Source: an uncultured Pseudoteredinibacter sp.
GTDB taxonomy: Bacteria; Pseudomonadota; Gammaproteobacteria; Pseudomonadales; Cellvibrionaceae
Reading direction: 5' to 3'
Length of the DNA: 64,000 nucleotides
NCBI RefSeq assembly: GCF_947500695.1
Contig: NZ_CANMSS010000003.1
Span: forward strand, 186,001 to 250,000
The notes beneath the pieces were generated by a model. The model ran no database searches, was not told where the DNA came from, and worked only from the letters and a program-made list of their open reading frames with translations. Positions 36,269-45,232 of the stretch are shown here, piece after piece (position 1 is the first letter of the stretch; every line of letters starts with the position of its first letter). The position numbers were made by a program, and so were the translations under genes.

Positions 36269-37203
36269 TGATCAATATTAACCTAGCGAACCCGCGTGGC
36301 TTCTGTGCCGGTGTAGACCGTGCCATCGATATTGTTAATCGAGCCTTGGATATACACGGTGCGCCCATCTATGTGCGACATGAAGTGGTGCATAACAAAT
36401 TTGTCGTGGATAGCTTGCGCGACCGCGGCGCGGTATTTGTCGATGAGCTGCACGAAGTGCCTGATGACGTTATCGTTATTTTTAGTGCTCATGGCGTATC
36501 CAAAGCGGTACAAGAAGAAGCCAAGCGCCGCAGCTTAAAAGTTTTTGACGCGACCTGCCCGTTAGTGACCAAGGTGCATATCGAGGTTTTAAAATACAGC
36601 CGCGAAGGAAGCGAGTGCATACTTATTGGTCATAATGGCCACCCTGAAGTTGAGGGGACCATGGGGCAGTTTGATGATAGCTATGGTGGCAGCATCTACT
36701 TAGTGGAGGATGAGGCAGATGTGGCCAAGCTTGCCGTCCGCGACCCTGCTAAATTGGCTTATGTTACTCAAACTACTTTATCGATGGACGATACCGCCAA
36801 GGTTATTGATGCTTTGCGTGAGCGATTCCCAGAGATTCGCGGCCCACGCAAAAACGATATTTGCTATGCCACCCAAAATCGCCAAGATGCCATAAAGCAG
36901 CTGGCCCTGGAAAACGATCTTGTGTTGGTGGTGGGCTCTCCAAACAGCTCAAATTCCAATCGCTTACGTGAACTGGCAGAGCGCTGTGGCGCAAAAGCCT
37001 ATTTAATTGATACTGCGCGAGATATCGACGAGGCTTGGTTGGCGTCTATATCATCTATAGGTATAAGTGCCGGGGCTTCGGCTCCAGAGGTGCTGGTGCA
37101 AGATGTGATCAAGCGCTTACAGCTTCTTGGTGCAAGCCCGCCAGCCGAGATGAGCGGTCAAGAGGAGAATGTAAGCTTCTCTTTGCCGAAGGAGCTGCGC
37201 TAA
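36268..37203 (+). CDS. ispH: 4-hydroxy-3-methylbut-2-enyl diphosphate reductase
   Basis: 311-residue iron-sulfur enzyme, last step of the MEP isoprenoid pathway, giving IPP and DMAPP. The three cluster cysteines lie in [11 protein letters not shown] (residue 13), [11 protein letters not shown] and [11 protein letters not shown]; the substrate-binding [12 protein letters not shown] and [10 protein letters not shown] motifs are intact. End of the housekeeping cluster. A 9-bp-arm inverted repeat (37218-37252) lies just beyond its stop but has no T run. Confidence 0.96.
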   Translation: MININLANPRGFCAGVDRAIDIVNRALDIHGAPIYVRHEVVHNKFVVDSLRDRGAVFVDELHEVPDDVIVIFSAHGVSKAVQEEAKRRSLKVFDATCPLVTKVHIEVLKYSREGSECILIGHNGHPEVEGTMGQFDDSYGGSIYLVEDEADVAKLAVRDPAKLAYVTQTTLSMDDTAKVIDALRERFPEIRGPRKNDICYATQNRQDAIKQLALENDLVLVVGSPNSSNSNRLRELAERCGAKAYLIDTARDIDEAWLASISSIGISAGASAPEVLVQDVIKRLQLLGASPPAEMSGQEENVSFSLPKELR

Positions 37204-37393
37204 TAAGTCTATGGCTAAGAATGTGCTAAGTCGCTGAAAACTGGCACATTCTCCTCCGCTGAGCTATGCTCAGAACCACTTCTAAACCGACAGGATGCGG
37301 TCAGTTGTCTCAACATCTAGCATTTTATCGCCACATCTCACCGCCGATCCCCCTCAAGATTCTTTGATTGAATCTCTCTGGTATATATAAGCT

Positions 37394-37969
37394 ATGAAAA
37401 AGTTCCCTGAAAATGGATTTACCTTAATCGAGCTCTTAATTGTTGTCGCCATTGTGGCTGTAATTATGTCGGTTGCTGTGCCTGGGCTGACCTCAATGAG
37501 TGAGCGCGGCCAAATGCGAGCCAATCTCGATAAGTTTAAAACCTCCTTGCAAATGGCCCGTTCTGAAGCGGTATCTCGCCGTGCGCCAGTAGTTATGTGT
37601 GCTAAAAAGGCGAATTCATTCGCTTGCCGTACCGGAAATCAGGCTAAGAATCGCTTTGATGAAGATTGGATCATGTTTCTTGATAGGAATAATAACAATG
37701 CCTATAACCCGGGGACTGGGCAGTGTGAAGATACAGAAGACTGTTTATTGTCGACAGAGCGTTTTGGTAGTGGTCAGCTGACAATGGCATTTTCAGATAA
37801 ATATATTACCTTTAATGCCGATGGCAGTCCGGGGGATGCTTCCGGTTATACAATGGTGGTTTGTGCTGGTAATGCAGAAGCCACAAATGACGAATACCGC
37901 TCTGTCACAATTACCATAATGCCAACGGGCGCCTTTTCGGTGCGTAAAGGAGCAGATTCATGCGGATAA
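37394..37969 (+). CDS. fimT: FimT/GspH-type minor pilin
   Basis: 191 residues with a type III prepilin leader cut after Gly8: KKFPENG/FTLIELLIVVAIVAVIMSVAVPG, with Glu at +5. The GspH/FimT C-terminal region includes AVSRRAPVVMC and cysteine pairs likely to form disulfides. Minor pilins prime pilus assembly; FimT homologues also bind DNA in some natural transformation systems. No Shine-Dalgarno is visible, and TATATAA lies 6 nt before ATG. First gene of the cluster, overlapping pilV by 10 bp. Confidence 0.9.
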   Translation: MKKFPENGFTLIELLIVVAIVAVIMSVAVPGLTSMSERGQMRANLDKFKTSLQMARSEAVSRRAPVVMCAKKANSFACRTGNQAKNRFDEDWIMFLDRNNNNAYNPGTGQCEDTEDCLLSTERFGSGQLTMAFSDKYITFNADGSPGDASGYTMVVCAGNAEATNDEYRSVTITIMPTGAFSVRKGADSCG

Positions 37970-38469
37970 AAGCAGTGCTGCGTAAGCGTCAGACTGGGAC
38001 GACCATGATTGAGGTGATGGTGGCCTTATTCTTATTGGCAGTTGGACTACTTGGTACGCTGGCATTACAAAACTCCAGTCAGCGAAGCAATCAAAGCGCG
38101 ATGTTTTCTTCGTCTGCGATCGTTTTGGCAAGAGACATGGCTAACCGAATCAATGCGAACAACAATGTGTTTTCAGCCGCTGATGACAACCTATATGACA
38201 ATATCGATACTGAAAGCCACTCTGGATCTGCAACAGTATGTAGTGTTGATTGCGATCAGGCTACCATCAAGACTATGGATGCAGGGCAATGGGCCGAGGA
38301 GATAAAAAGTAGATTGCCGTCCGGGCGGGGCACAGTCGAAATTGATGATAATGGCGTTCACGAGGTAATCGTAATGTGGGATGACCAGCTAACGGGTGCG
38401 TCTGAAGTTGGTTGTGGTGGTAACCCTAAAACGGATTTAACCTGCGTTAGATTGGAGTTTAGATTGTGA
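37960..38469 (+). CDS. pilV: Type IV pilus minor pilin PilV
   Basis: 169 residues. Prepilin site RQTG/TTMIEVMVALFLLAVGLLG with Glu at +5, followed by LALQNSSQRSNQSAMFSSSAIVLARDMANRI, the usual PilV continuation. AAAGGAG precedes ATG inside the fimT end. It acts with PilW, PilX, PilE-type pilins and PilY1 in the priming complex at the pilus tip. The stop overlaps pilW start (GTGA). Confidence 0.9.
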   Translation: MRIKAVLRKRQTGTTMIEVMVALFLLAVGLLGTLALQNSSQRSNQSAMFSSSAIVLARDMANRINANNNVFSAADDNLYDNIDTESHSGSATVCSVDCDQATIKTMDAGQWAEEIKSRLPSGRGTVEIDDNGVHEVIVMWDDQLTGASEVGCGGNPKTDLTCVRLEFRL

Positions 38470-39557
38470 GAAAATTTATTTCCTTAAAGCGCCAGCAAGG
38501 TGTTGGTCTAATTGAGTTAATGGTTTCGGTTACTATCGGCTTGTTGATTATGGCTGGGGTGGTTCAGTTATATTTGACCTCAGTTGAAAGTCAGCGAAGC
38601 CAGGAAGGTCTGTCGCGAATTCAAGAAAATATACGTTTTGCAAGTAATAGGCTAAATGATGAAGGTTCTAGCTCAGGTTTTCTGGGATGTCTACCACGCC
38701 TAGATGATGATACGCGAGTAATAAACTTGCTGGCGGAAGGTACGGGTGCTGACGCTGATGGCACGCCTGAAGTAGCTAATTTTTCATCGTCCATTAGTGG
38801 TAAAGATGCAAGTGGGGTGAATAGTACCGACGAGGTTTTCTTTCGCTTTGCTTTGCCGCGCTCGATTCCTCTGGTGGAAGACTTTAAGCCCGAGCTAGAT
38901 GATCAAATAACCTTAGATAACAGTATAAATTTTCAGTTAGCTTATGACTCCATCAAACAGTGGGATGTTGCGGTATTAACCGATTGTAACTATGCAGTTG
39001 TTTTTATTGTCACCAATGATCCTGGCACAGATGGTGTTGTGGCTTTAACTAAAGGTGGTAATGGAGCACCGAGTGGTCACCCTAATGCAGGGCAAAAGAA
39101 TATATCTACTAACATAGACCTACCTTTTATTGGTATAAACAATGCGGACAATGAAGGAAAAATAAGAGCGCGCTTATTTTTAGCGGGGATGGGGGGCTAT
39201 AGTTACCAAGTGCAGCTAAGCGAATCCGCTAAACAAGCGAACACTAGAGGTGGTACAGCTCAGTGCGACAGCAATCATCCTCAGTACTGTGCTTTGTTTA
39301 GAAATGGCCAGGAAATTATGGATGGAGTTGTAGATTTTCAAGTTGAGTATGGTTGGAGAGATGGCAACTTAGTTAGCTTTGGAAATGCAACTGCAGTTGC
39401 GTCAGCTGGACGTTGGAATCGTGTAGATCGAGTTAAAATGGATGTTACTCTAAGTGCTATTGAGGCTACTGGTACGAATGATAATTCTAGTACTAAACGC
39501 ATTCAGCGCGAGATGTCCCAAGTGATTATGCTGAAAAACCCGGTGGTGGAATTGTGA
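38466..39557 (+). CDS. pilW: Type IV pilus minor pilin PilW
   Basis: 363 residues, normal for PilW. Prepilin site RQQG/VGLIELMVSVTIGLLIMAGV with Glu at +5, then LTSVESQRSQEGLSRIQENIRFASNRL. The large globular domain has several cysteines (FLGCLPR, TDCNYA, QCDSNHPQYC). GTG start at 38466 overlaps pilV, and the stop overlaps pilX. Confidence 0.9.
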   Translation: MRKFISLKRQQGVGLIELMVSVTIGLLIMAGVVQLYLTSVESQRSQEGLSRIQENIRFASNRLNDEGSSSGFLGCLPRLDDDTRVINLLAEGTGADADGTPEVANFSSSISGKDASGVNSTDEVFFRFALPRSIPLVEDFKPELDDQITLDNSINFQLAYDSIKQWDVAVLTDCNYAVVFIVTNDPGTDGVVALTKGGNGAPSGHPNAGQKNISTNIDLPFIGINNADNEGKIRARLFLAGMGGYSYQVQLSESAKQANTRGGTAQCDSNHPQYCALFRNGQEIMDGVVDFQVEYGWRDGNLVSFGNATAVASAGRWNRVDRVKMDVTLSAIEATGTNDNSSTKRIQREMSQVIMLKNPVVEL

Positions 39558-40174
39558 TGATAGTTCAAAAACGATTCCCTGGTTTGGGTTGGGGAGAGCT
39601 TCCAGTTAAACAAAAAGGGGTTACACTTATAGTGGCTCTTGTTGTGCTGTTGGTTATGTCTGTAGTGGCGATAGCATCTATGTCCAGTAGTACGCTTCAA
39701 GCTCGTATGGCTTCAAATGAAAGGCAAATGCAAGTTTCATTGCATGCAGCGGAAGCTGGTTCGAGAGCCGCATTGTTGTATTTGCAAACTAATGCAAATA
39801 ATCCTTATTTACGTTTCAAGGATGTAAGCAAAGGGTTGTATTCTAATACAGCCAATAGTGAAGAGTATTTTTACGAAACTATTTCTGTGGATGACAATTT
39901 TGCAGATTATCACGATCCTAGCTCCTGGAAGAACAGTAATAGTGTAGAAGTAAGTGCGGCTGACTTGAAACTGCCTATGACCGCTAAAAATCCGCGTTAT
40001 ATTATCGAGTTCTTAGGTGAGCAAGAGCTAGGTCGATCAGTGAAAGAGCTCGATAAAAAGGGCGCTAAATCTAAGCCTGTGTTTCATTACAGGATAATAT
40101 CTATCGGCTGGGCGCAAGACCCGCAGGTCTACTCGATAGTTCAAACTACCTACAAAACCGCTGAGTCATTTTAA
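39557..40174 (+). CDS. pilX: Type IV pilus minor pilin PilX
   Basis: 205 residues. Leader VKQKG/VTLIVALVVLLVMSVVAIASMSSS; the +5 residue is Val instead of Glu, as is usual for PilX and GspK-type tip pilins. Next comes TLQARMASNERQMQVSLHAAEAGSRAALL, typical of the PilX/GspK N-terminal helix. ATG at 39557 overlaps the pilW stop (TGATG); a GTG one codon earlier is possible. It links to pilY1, 33 bp downstream. Confidence 0.88.
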   Translation: MIVQKRFPGLGWGELPVKQKGVTLIVALVVLLVMSVVAIASMSSSTLQARMASNERQMQVSLHAAEAGSRAALLYLQTNANNPYLRFKDVSKGLYSNTANSEEYFYETISVDDNFADYHDPSSWKNSNSVEVSAADLKLPMTAKNPRYIIEFLGEQELGRSVKELDKKGAKSKPVFHYRIISIGWAQDPQVYSIVQTTYKTAESF

Positions 40175-40207
40175 TCGGCGTGGGTCACTAAGAACGGTAA
40201 TGCACTA

Positions 40208-43200
40208 ATGGAAATTCTATTTAAAAAAGCTACGGTGGCAGTGGTAATGACACTAGGGCTAAATATAGCCCACGCTGCGCCAGGCCCAATTGCGTCTCAG
40301 CCATTGTTTGTAGGTAAAACTCCGCAGTCCAATATTATGTTTCTGGTGGATGATTCCGGAAGTATGAACTGGGAATATTTGATCACAGATTACGACGTGT
40401 ATTACGCAAATACCGCTACGTATCGTTGTACTGCGATTAACGCCATGTGGTACAACGCGAACCTATACCGGGAGAAAGCGGCCGATCCTGCAAATGATAC
40501 GCTAGAGAAACGCTTGGCTTACAGTCCTTGGCGTGGCGTCGACTCCGATGGAAATGAATATGGCAACAGAACATTAACTACGGCTTCAGACGACCCATAT
40601 AGTAACCCAACATCTTATAGAAATATTCGCGACTGGTATTTTTACGAGTGGAATGATGCGATTGAGGCGGATGGTAAGGGCAATGGTAGATATGATGCAG
40701 GTGAGTGTGCGTTAAATACTCAAATTTATGCTAGAAACTTACCGGCCGAGCAGCAAATCGATTTTGCTAACTGGTATACATACTACCGCAAGCGTGAGTT
40801 TGTTGCGAAACGTGCACTTTCACAAATCATTTTGGAGAGTAATGCTCGAATGGGCTTGGCAACTCTCCATAATAACAGCAGCGTGGGTGTACCAATCAAA
40901 GATATTGATGATCTGAGCACCCCGATAGACTATGGTAGTCGAGCTAACAAGAATGATTTGATGCGCCGATTGTTTAAGATTGACTCCAGTGGTGGAACGC
41001 CGTTGCGTAGAAGTTTGGAGCGTGTTGGCAAGTATTTTCATCAAAATCAAACCACTCCCAGTCAGTTGTTTGGCGGGCAAACGCCTTCTTCACCAATCCT
41101 ACCATCATCGGAAAATGGAGCCTGTCAGCAAAATTTTGCGGTAGTAATGAGTGATGGTTTTTGGAATGGCGGCAATCCAAATGTAGGCAATGCGGATAAT
41201 GATGACAATACCGACTTTGATGGGGACAAATACGGCGATGGATACTCCAACACTCTAGCTGATGTGGCGATGTATTATTATGAAGGTGATTTGGCTCCAG
41301 GTCTTCCTAATCTAGTTGGCCCAAAGCTAGACCCTAATGCTCCTGTACCGGACCCGCTGTTGAATCGTGCTCAGCACTTAGTCAGCTATACGGTAGCTTT
41401 CGGTGTAAATGGTAGTTTAAGCGAACCGCCTGCAAATGGTAATTGGCCGCAGCCTGTAGCTAACCAAGCAAGTACTGTGGATGATATGTTGCATGCGGCT
41501 TATAATTCGCGCGGAGAATTCTTAAGTGCTAAGAATCCCCAGGAGCTTATTCAGCGCCTATCGGATGCGATCAACTCGATCAAAAGCAAAGTAGGCTCCT
41601 CTTCAGGGCTAGCTTTAAATAGCTCATCAATTACATCTGATTCTGCAGTTTTTAAAGCTGTGTTTTCTCCAGAGAAATCATGGTCTGGCGATTTAATTAG
41701 GCAGAAAATCACAACTGTTTCAGTTGGCGGCGTGGAACAAATTGCACTAACAGATGAGTGGTCAGCGGCAGAAAAGCTTAAAGCTCGAGACCCTAATGGT
41801 CGGCAGATATTGACATATAATGGTAGTCGTGGCGTTCCATTTAGGTTCCCGAATAATTATGTTACCCCAGACGCTAATACTGAAATATCAAAAGGGCAGG
41901 TTGCAGACTTACTTTTTGACGCTCCACATGAGTCTGCTAGTACCCAAAGCCAAATTAATGAAAATAAAGTTTTTGGTGAACGCCTGTTGAACTATCTGCG
42001 TGGCGAGCATGTTTATGAGCGTGGCGTGGCCAATAGTGCGACTATTGAAGATAACTTTAATAAGGTGTTTCGTGATCGAGTCGGCGAGCGACTGGGTGAT
42101 ATTGCACACTCGAGCCCTATCTATGTAGCACAACCAAATGAAAGTTATCCGGATAGGATAGAGGGTGATGAGGCATCAAAGTCCTATATTGCTTTCGCAA
42201 AGTCAAAAGCAAATCGCCGAGAAATGGTATATGTCGGCGCTAATGACGGTATGCTGCATGCCTTTGATGCAGATACAGGGGAAGAGCGTTTCGCATACGT
42301 ACCTTCAATAATATTTAATGAAAACTCAGCTTTTGGTTTGCATTATTTATCGTCAACTAACTATTCACATATTCCATACGTAGATGGTTCAATTACCGTT
42401 CGTGATGTTTATGTCGATGGCGCCTGGAAAACTTATTTGGTTGGTGCTTTACGCGGCGGTGGCCGCGGTATCTATGTGCTAGATGTTACTAACCCAGATC
42501 AAGTGACGGAATCGAATGCAGCATCAAAAGTAGTAAGAGAATTTAGTCATAATGACCTCGGCTTTACTTTTAGCGAGCCTGTTGTAATAAGGATGAATGA
42601 CGGTCGTTGGGCGGCGGTAATGGGCAATGGCTATAACCCTGGGGCGAACAGTGATGGTCATGCGAAACTATTTATAGTATATCTCGATAATAAATCTCCA
42701 TCGTATAGAGTGCTTGAAACTAAAAATAGCGGTGATCCCAATCTGATAGCGGCAGGAAATTGCGAAGATATTGGTAGCGACTGTAATGGCATGTCCTCCC
42801 CACTAGTTCTGGACTTAGACAGCGACTCAATTGCAGATCGTATTTACGCAGGCGATCTTCATGGCAACATGTGGAGCTTTGATGTTAGCGCTAAAGATGG
42901 TGACAATTGGAAGGTTGCTCACCAAAAGAATGGCAGAAATCAACCGCTATTTACAGCCTGTTATCAAGCTCCTTGCGAGCAAAATGGTAAGGTAGCAAAC
43001 AGGCAGCCGATTACTAGCATGCCTAGAGTAAAATCTCATCGCTTTCGGTTGGCGTCAAATTATCGCCCAAGTTTGTTAATTTATTTTGGTACTGGGCAAT
43101 TTATTTCGAATGGTGACCAAGCAAACACCGCCAAACAATCCGCTTATGGTGTTTGGGATAGAGGCGTTGGCGGCTTAACTCGTAACAATTTACAGAGGCA

Positions 43201-43651
43201 GACGGTATCTAACCAAAGCAATAGCAGAACACTGAGTAATAATGCTGTAGATTACGACGATTTAGTTTCTGAAGCTGGTTGGATGATTGACTTGCCAGCT
43301 GATCGTGAGCGGATTATTAATTCCTTTGTGGTGGGCTCTTCTGTAGTGGTGTTTGGCAGTATTATCCCTGATGCTGCAACGTGTGAAGGTAGTCCTAGTG
43401 GTTATTTGATGGCAGTAGATGCGTTCACCGGTGGTGAGCCGCCATTTCAGGTTTTCACTAGAGCCAATATTGGCTCAGTACCTCTAGCAGGAATCAAACT
43501 TGAGGGTATGCCAGGTGAAATATCTACACTGGAGGGTGATAATGGGACAACTAAAGTGCTGATTCCAACGCAAGATGGAGAGTTAATCCAGTTAGATTTG
43601 CTCGGCTCTGGCAGTCAGGCAAGGCAAACCTCTTGGACAACCTTAAAGTAA
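40208..43651 (+). CDS. pilY1: Type IV pilus tip adhesin/assembly factor PilY1
   Basis: 1147-residue secreted protein. Signal peptide (ends NIAHA), an N-terminal von Willebrand A-like domain with MIDAS sequence MFLVDDSGSMNW (about 45-56), an insertion rich in Asp/Asn with GDGYSNTLADVAMYYYEGDL, and a C-terminal beta-propeller (VYVGANDGMLHAFDADTGEE). A calcium loop of the DxDxDxxxD kind is visible in DLDSDSIADRIYAGDL (about 867-882), as in Pseudomonas PilY1 where calcium controls pilus extension and retraction. Roles include surface sensing and adhesion. Confidence 0.95.
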   Translation: MEILFKKATVAVVMTLGLNIAHAAPGPIASQPLFVGKTPQSNIMFLVDDSGSMNWEYLITDYDVYYANTATYRCTAINAMWYNANLYREKAADPANDTLEKRLAYSPWRGVDSDGNEYGNRTLTTASDDPYSNPTSYRNIRDWYFYEWNDAIEADGKGNGRYDAGECALNTQIYARNLPAEQQIDFANWYTYYRKREFVAKRALSQIILESNARMGLATLHNNSSVGVPIKDIDDLSTPIDYGSRANKNDLMRRLFKIDSSGGTPLRRSLERVGKYFHQNQTTPSQLFGGQTPSSPILPSSENGACQQNFAVVMSDGFWNGGNPNVGNADNDDNTDFDGDKYGDGYSNTLADVAMYYYEGDLAPGLPNLVGPKLDPNAPVPDPLLNRAQHLVSYTVAFGVNGSLSEPPANGNWPQPVANQASTVDDMLHAAYNSRGEFLSAKNPQELIQRLSDAINSIKSKVGSSSGLALNSSSITSDSAVFKAVFSPEKSWSGDLIRQKITTVSVGGVEQIALTDEWSAAEKLKARDPNGRQILTYNGSRGVPFRFPNNYVTPDANTEISKGQVADLLFDAPHESASTQSQINENKVFGERLLNYLRGEHVYERGVANSATIEDNFNKVFRDRVGERLGDIAHSSPIYVAQPNESYPDRIEGDEASKSYIAFAKSKANRREMVYVGANDGMLHAFDADTGEERFAYVPSIIFNENSAFGLHYLSSTNYSHIPYVDGSITVRDVYVDGAWKTYLVGALRGGGRGIYVLDVTNPDQVTESNAASKVVREFSHNDLGFTFSEPVVIRMNDGRWAAVMGNGYNPGANSDGHAKLFIVYLDNKSPSYRVLETKNSGDPNLIAAGNCEDIGSDCNGMSSPLVLDLDSDSIADRIYAGDLHGNMWSFDVSAKDGDNWKVAHQKNGRNQPLFTACYQAPCEQNGKVANRQPITSMPRVKSHRFRLASNYRPSLLIYFGTGQFISNGDQANTAKQSAYGVWDRGVGGLTRNNLQRQTVSNQSNSRTLSNNAVDYDDLVSEAGWMIDLPADRERIINSFVVGSSVVVFGSIIPDAATCEGSPSGYLMAVDAFTGGEPPFQVFTRANIGSVPLAGIKLEGMPGEISTLEGDNGTTKVLIPTQDGELIQLDLLGSGSQARQTSWTTLK

Positions 43652-43663
43652 TAGAGGCTCAAC

Positions 43664-43981
43664 ATGAAAAAAATGATTATATTGGGGTTGTTGTTTGGGT
43701 TGTTCACAGGTCCTGTGGCCGCGCAACAGTATGATGAGAACGGCGGGGTTAAGCTATTGGGGCTGCTAAGAGGTACAATCCATTATGTGCACCATGAAAA
43801 GCAGCAGCTCATAATTGATGACCGCCGATTTGTAATGCCGCTGAACTTTAAAGTATTGGCGGCTAACGGTGCTAAAACTAACCGTTTTGCGATGAGAACG
43901 GGCCAGGCTGTTGAGTATTTTGTGCGCTATGATAAAAAGACTCAGGTTTTGTACGTTGACAGCGTACAACTGCTAAACTAG
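43664..43981 (+). CDS. PilY2-like small periplasmic protein
   Basis: 105 residues with a signal peptide (ends GPVAAQ) and a compact beta-rich body (VKLLGLLRGTIHYVHHEKQ ... DDRRFVMPLNFKVL ... VEYFVRYDKKTQVLYVDSVQLL). Its place, 12 bp after pilY1 and before a pilin gene, and its size match PilY2 of Pseudomonas. AGAGG precedes ATG. Assignment rests mainly on position and size, since the family is poorly conserved. Confidence 0.7.
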   Translation: MKKMIILGLLFGLFTGPVAAQQYDENGGVKLLGLLRGTIHYVHHEKQQLIIDDRRFVMPLNFKVLAANGAKTNRFAMRTGQAVEYFVRYDKKTQVLYVDSVQLLN

Positions 43982-44015
43982 TTGGCAGTTTAAAAATTTG
44001 ATATACGGAGTGTAC

Positions 44016-44504
44016 ATGAAGCCATCCCCGAGATTTAACAGTGGTTTTACCCTGATTGAATTGATGATTGTCGTTGTAATCGTAGGCATTATTGCCTCTG
44101 TTGCCATACCATACTTCGGTGAGGCTGCTAAGCGCGGGCAGCGGATTGAAGCAAAGGATTTGTTGTTAAAGGCTGCTTCGAAGCAGGAGCAATTCTTTGC
44201 ACAGTATGTGTCTTATACCAACAAAATAAGTGGTGGTGGTAGTTGCAGTGGCGTTGCCTGTGGTATCGGCCTTACTGATGATCTCAGTGAAAATGAACAT
44301 TATAAGCTAACCATGACTGTGGGCCCTGGTGGCTGCGAGGCAGGTTCTGACACTGCGCCATTGTGCAGAACTTATACTTTGACTGCTTCACCAACTGGCG
44401 GTTTTAGTGATCCCGATTGCGGCCCGTTAACTTATACCAGTGGCGGGGTTCGCGGCTTAAAGAACTCTAGCAACCAAGATAAGATCAATAAGTGCTGGCG
44501 TTAA
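44016..44504 (+). CDS. pilE: Type IV pilin PilE-like
   Basis: 162 residues. Prepilin leader with RFNSG/FTLIELMIVVVIVGIIASVAIPYFGEAAKRGQ, Glu at +5, and the PilE-family EAKDLLLKAASKQEQFFAQYVSYT segment followed by cysteines for the C-terminal loop. ATG at 44016 is chosen because GGAG lies 5 nt upstream; a TTG six codons earlier is not supported. Last gene of the minor-pilin cluster. In Pseudomonas this position is held by minor pilin pilE, so it need not be the main subunit. Confidence 0.9.
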   Translation: MKPSPRFNSGFTLIELMIVVVIVGIIASVAIPYFGEAAKRGQRIEAKDLLLKAASKQEQFFAQYVSYTNKISGGGSCSGVACGIGLTDDLSENEHYKLTMTVGPGGCEAGSDTAPLCRTYTLTASPTGGFSDPDCGPLTYTSGGVRGLKNSSNQDKINKCWR

Positions 44505-44519
44505 ACCTGAACTGATTCT

Positions 44520-44560
44520 AAATAAGGGCTATGTGAGTTTCTCCATAGCCTTTATTTTTT
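44520..44560. terminator. Bidirectional terminator between pilE and the convergent pseudopilin gene
   Basis: AAATAAGGGCTATG (44520-44533) pairs with CATAGCCTTTATTT (44544-44557) over 14 bp with one G-T pair; T6 follows on the plus strand and T-rich sequence on the minus strand. It overlaps the stop codon of the minus-strand gene. Confidence 0.85.
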
Positions 44561-45112
44561 GCAGAACTTTTTATTGTGCTCATGCTTGAATGCCATTCTT
44601 GGTCGGCCAGCTCGGTTTATTCGAATCTGCCGGTGATTGATTTCTGGGTCTATTGGTGGACAGTAGGCAAAGGTACCGTTGTGATAATTGGTGCTGCCAT
44701 CAGGTCGATATTGAATATAGTATTTAGGGTTGCGAAATGCTCTCCACTCTATATATGCACCTCTTTGTAGGCCGCCTTTCACATAAATTATTTCCTCGTT
44801 TTCAGATCGTTTGCCACTTTTGTCTAGGTCGACAAAAATCATAAGTTGATCATCCCACCGCCGGCTGCAAGTTTGTGCATTCCTAGTGGGACATAGGCTG
44901 ACTATCTTTCTCTTGTGTACGGCAGCTGCTCGAGTTGCTTGTAATGCGCTAATAAGTTGGCGCACACTATGCTCTGCGCTGCTCTTGTGATAAAAGCTTC
45001 GCATATTCGGTAAAGCCAATGCGCTTATAATGGCCAGGCTTGCAATTCCAAGCATGGCATCAATTAGGCTGAATCCTTTTAAATGTTTACTACTGATCGA
45101 TAGTCTTTCCAT
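44552..45112 (-). CDS. GspH/FimT-like pseudopilin with Asp at +5
   Basis: 186 residues. Prepilin segment KHLKG/FSLIDAMLGIASLAIISALALPNM, then RQLISALQATRAAAVHKRKIVSLCP, WDDQLMIFVDLDKSGKR and a FimT/GspH-like C-terminal region. The +5 residue is Asp where nearly all such pilins have Glu. ATG at 45112 is chosen for GAGAGG 6 nt upstream; an ATG 13 codons earlier lacks a site. It lies downstream of pilR on the same strand and convergent to the minor-pilin cluster. Confidence 0.82.
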   Translation of the reverse strand: MERLSISSKHLKGFSLIDAMLGIASLAIISALALPNMRSFYHKSSAEHSVRQLISALQATRAAAVHKRKIVSLCPTRNAQTCSRRWDDQLMIFVDLDKSGKRSENEEIIYVKGGLQRGAYIEWRAFRNPKYYIQYRPDGSTNYHNGTFAYCPPIDPEINHRQIRINRAGRPRMAFKHEHNKKFCKK

Positions 45113-45196
45113 GCTGAACCTCTCGCTGAGAACGACGATAAGATTCAACAAAGCATAACGACTGTCTTTACATTAGCACTAGGGCAAGGGAAGGGT

Positions 45197-45221
45197 GATG
45201 GCTTATTTTGTATAAGCCATC
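45197..45221. repeat. 10-bp-arm inverted repeat between pilR and the pseudopilin gene
   Basis: GATGGCTTAT (45197-45206) and ATAAGCCATC (45212-45221) flank a 5-nt loop, 12 bp after the pilR stop. No T run follows on the minus strand, so this may be a weak terminator or mRNA-stabilising hairpin. Confidence 0.5.
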
Positions 45222-45232
45222 TGGTGTAGAGA

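Noticed and set aside
37218-37252. 9-bp-arm inverted repeat after ispH as a terminator
   Set aside because: The sequence after the right arm is CTCCGC with no T run; kept only as a weak hairpin.
39557-40174. Val at +5 in PilX as an anomaly
   Set aside because: Loss of Glu5 is normal for PilX/GspK tip pilins, so not a finding.
43981-44016. Sigma-54 promoter (GG-N10-GC) for pilE under PilR control
   Set aside because: The GG at 43984 is not followed by GC at the right distance; no match close to consensus.
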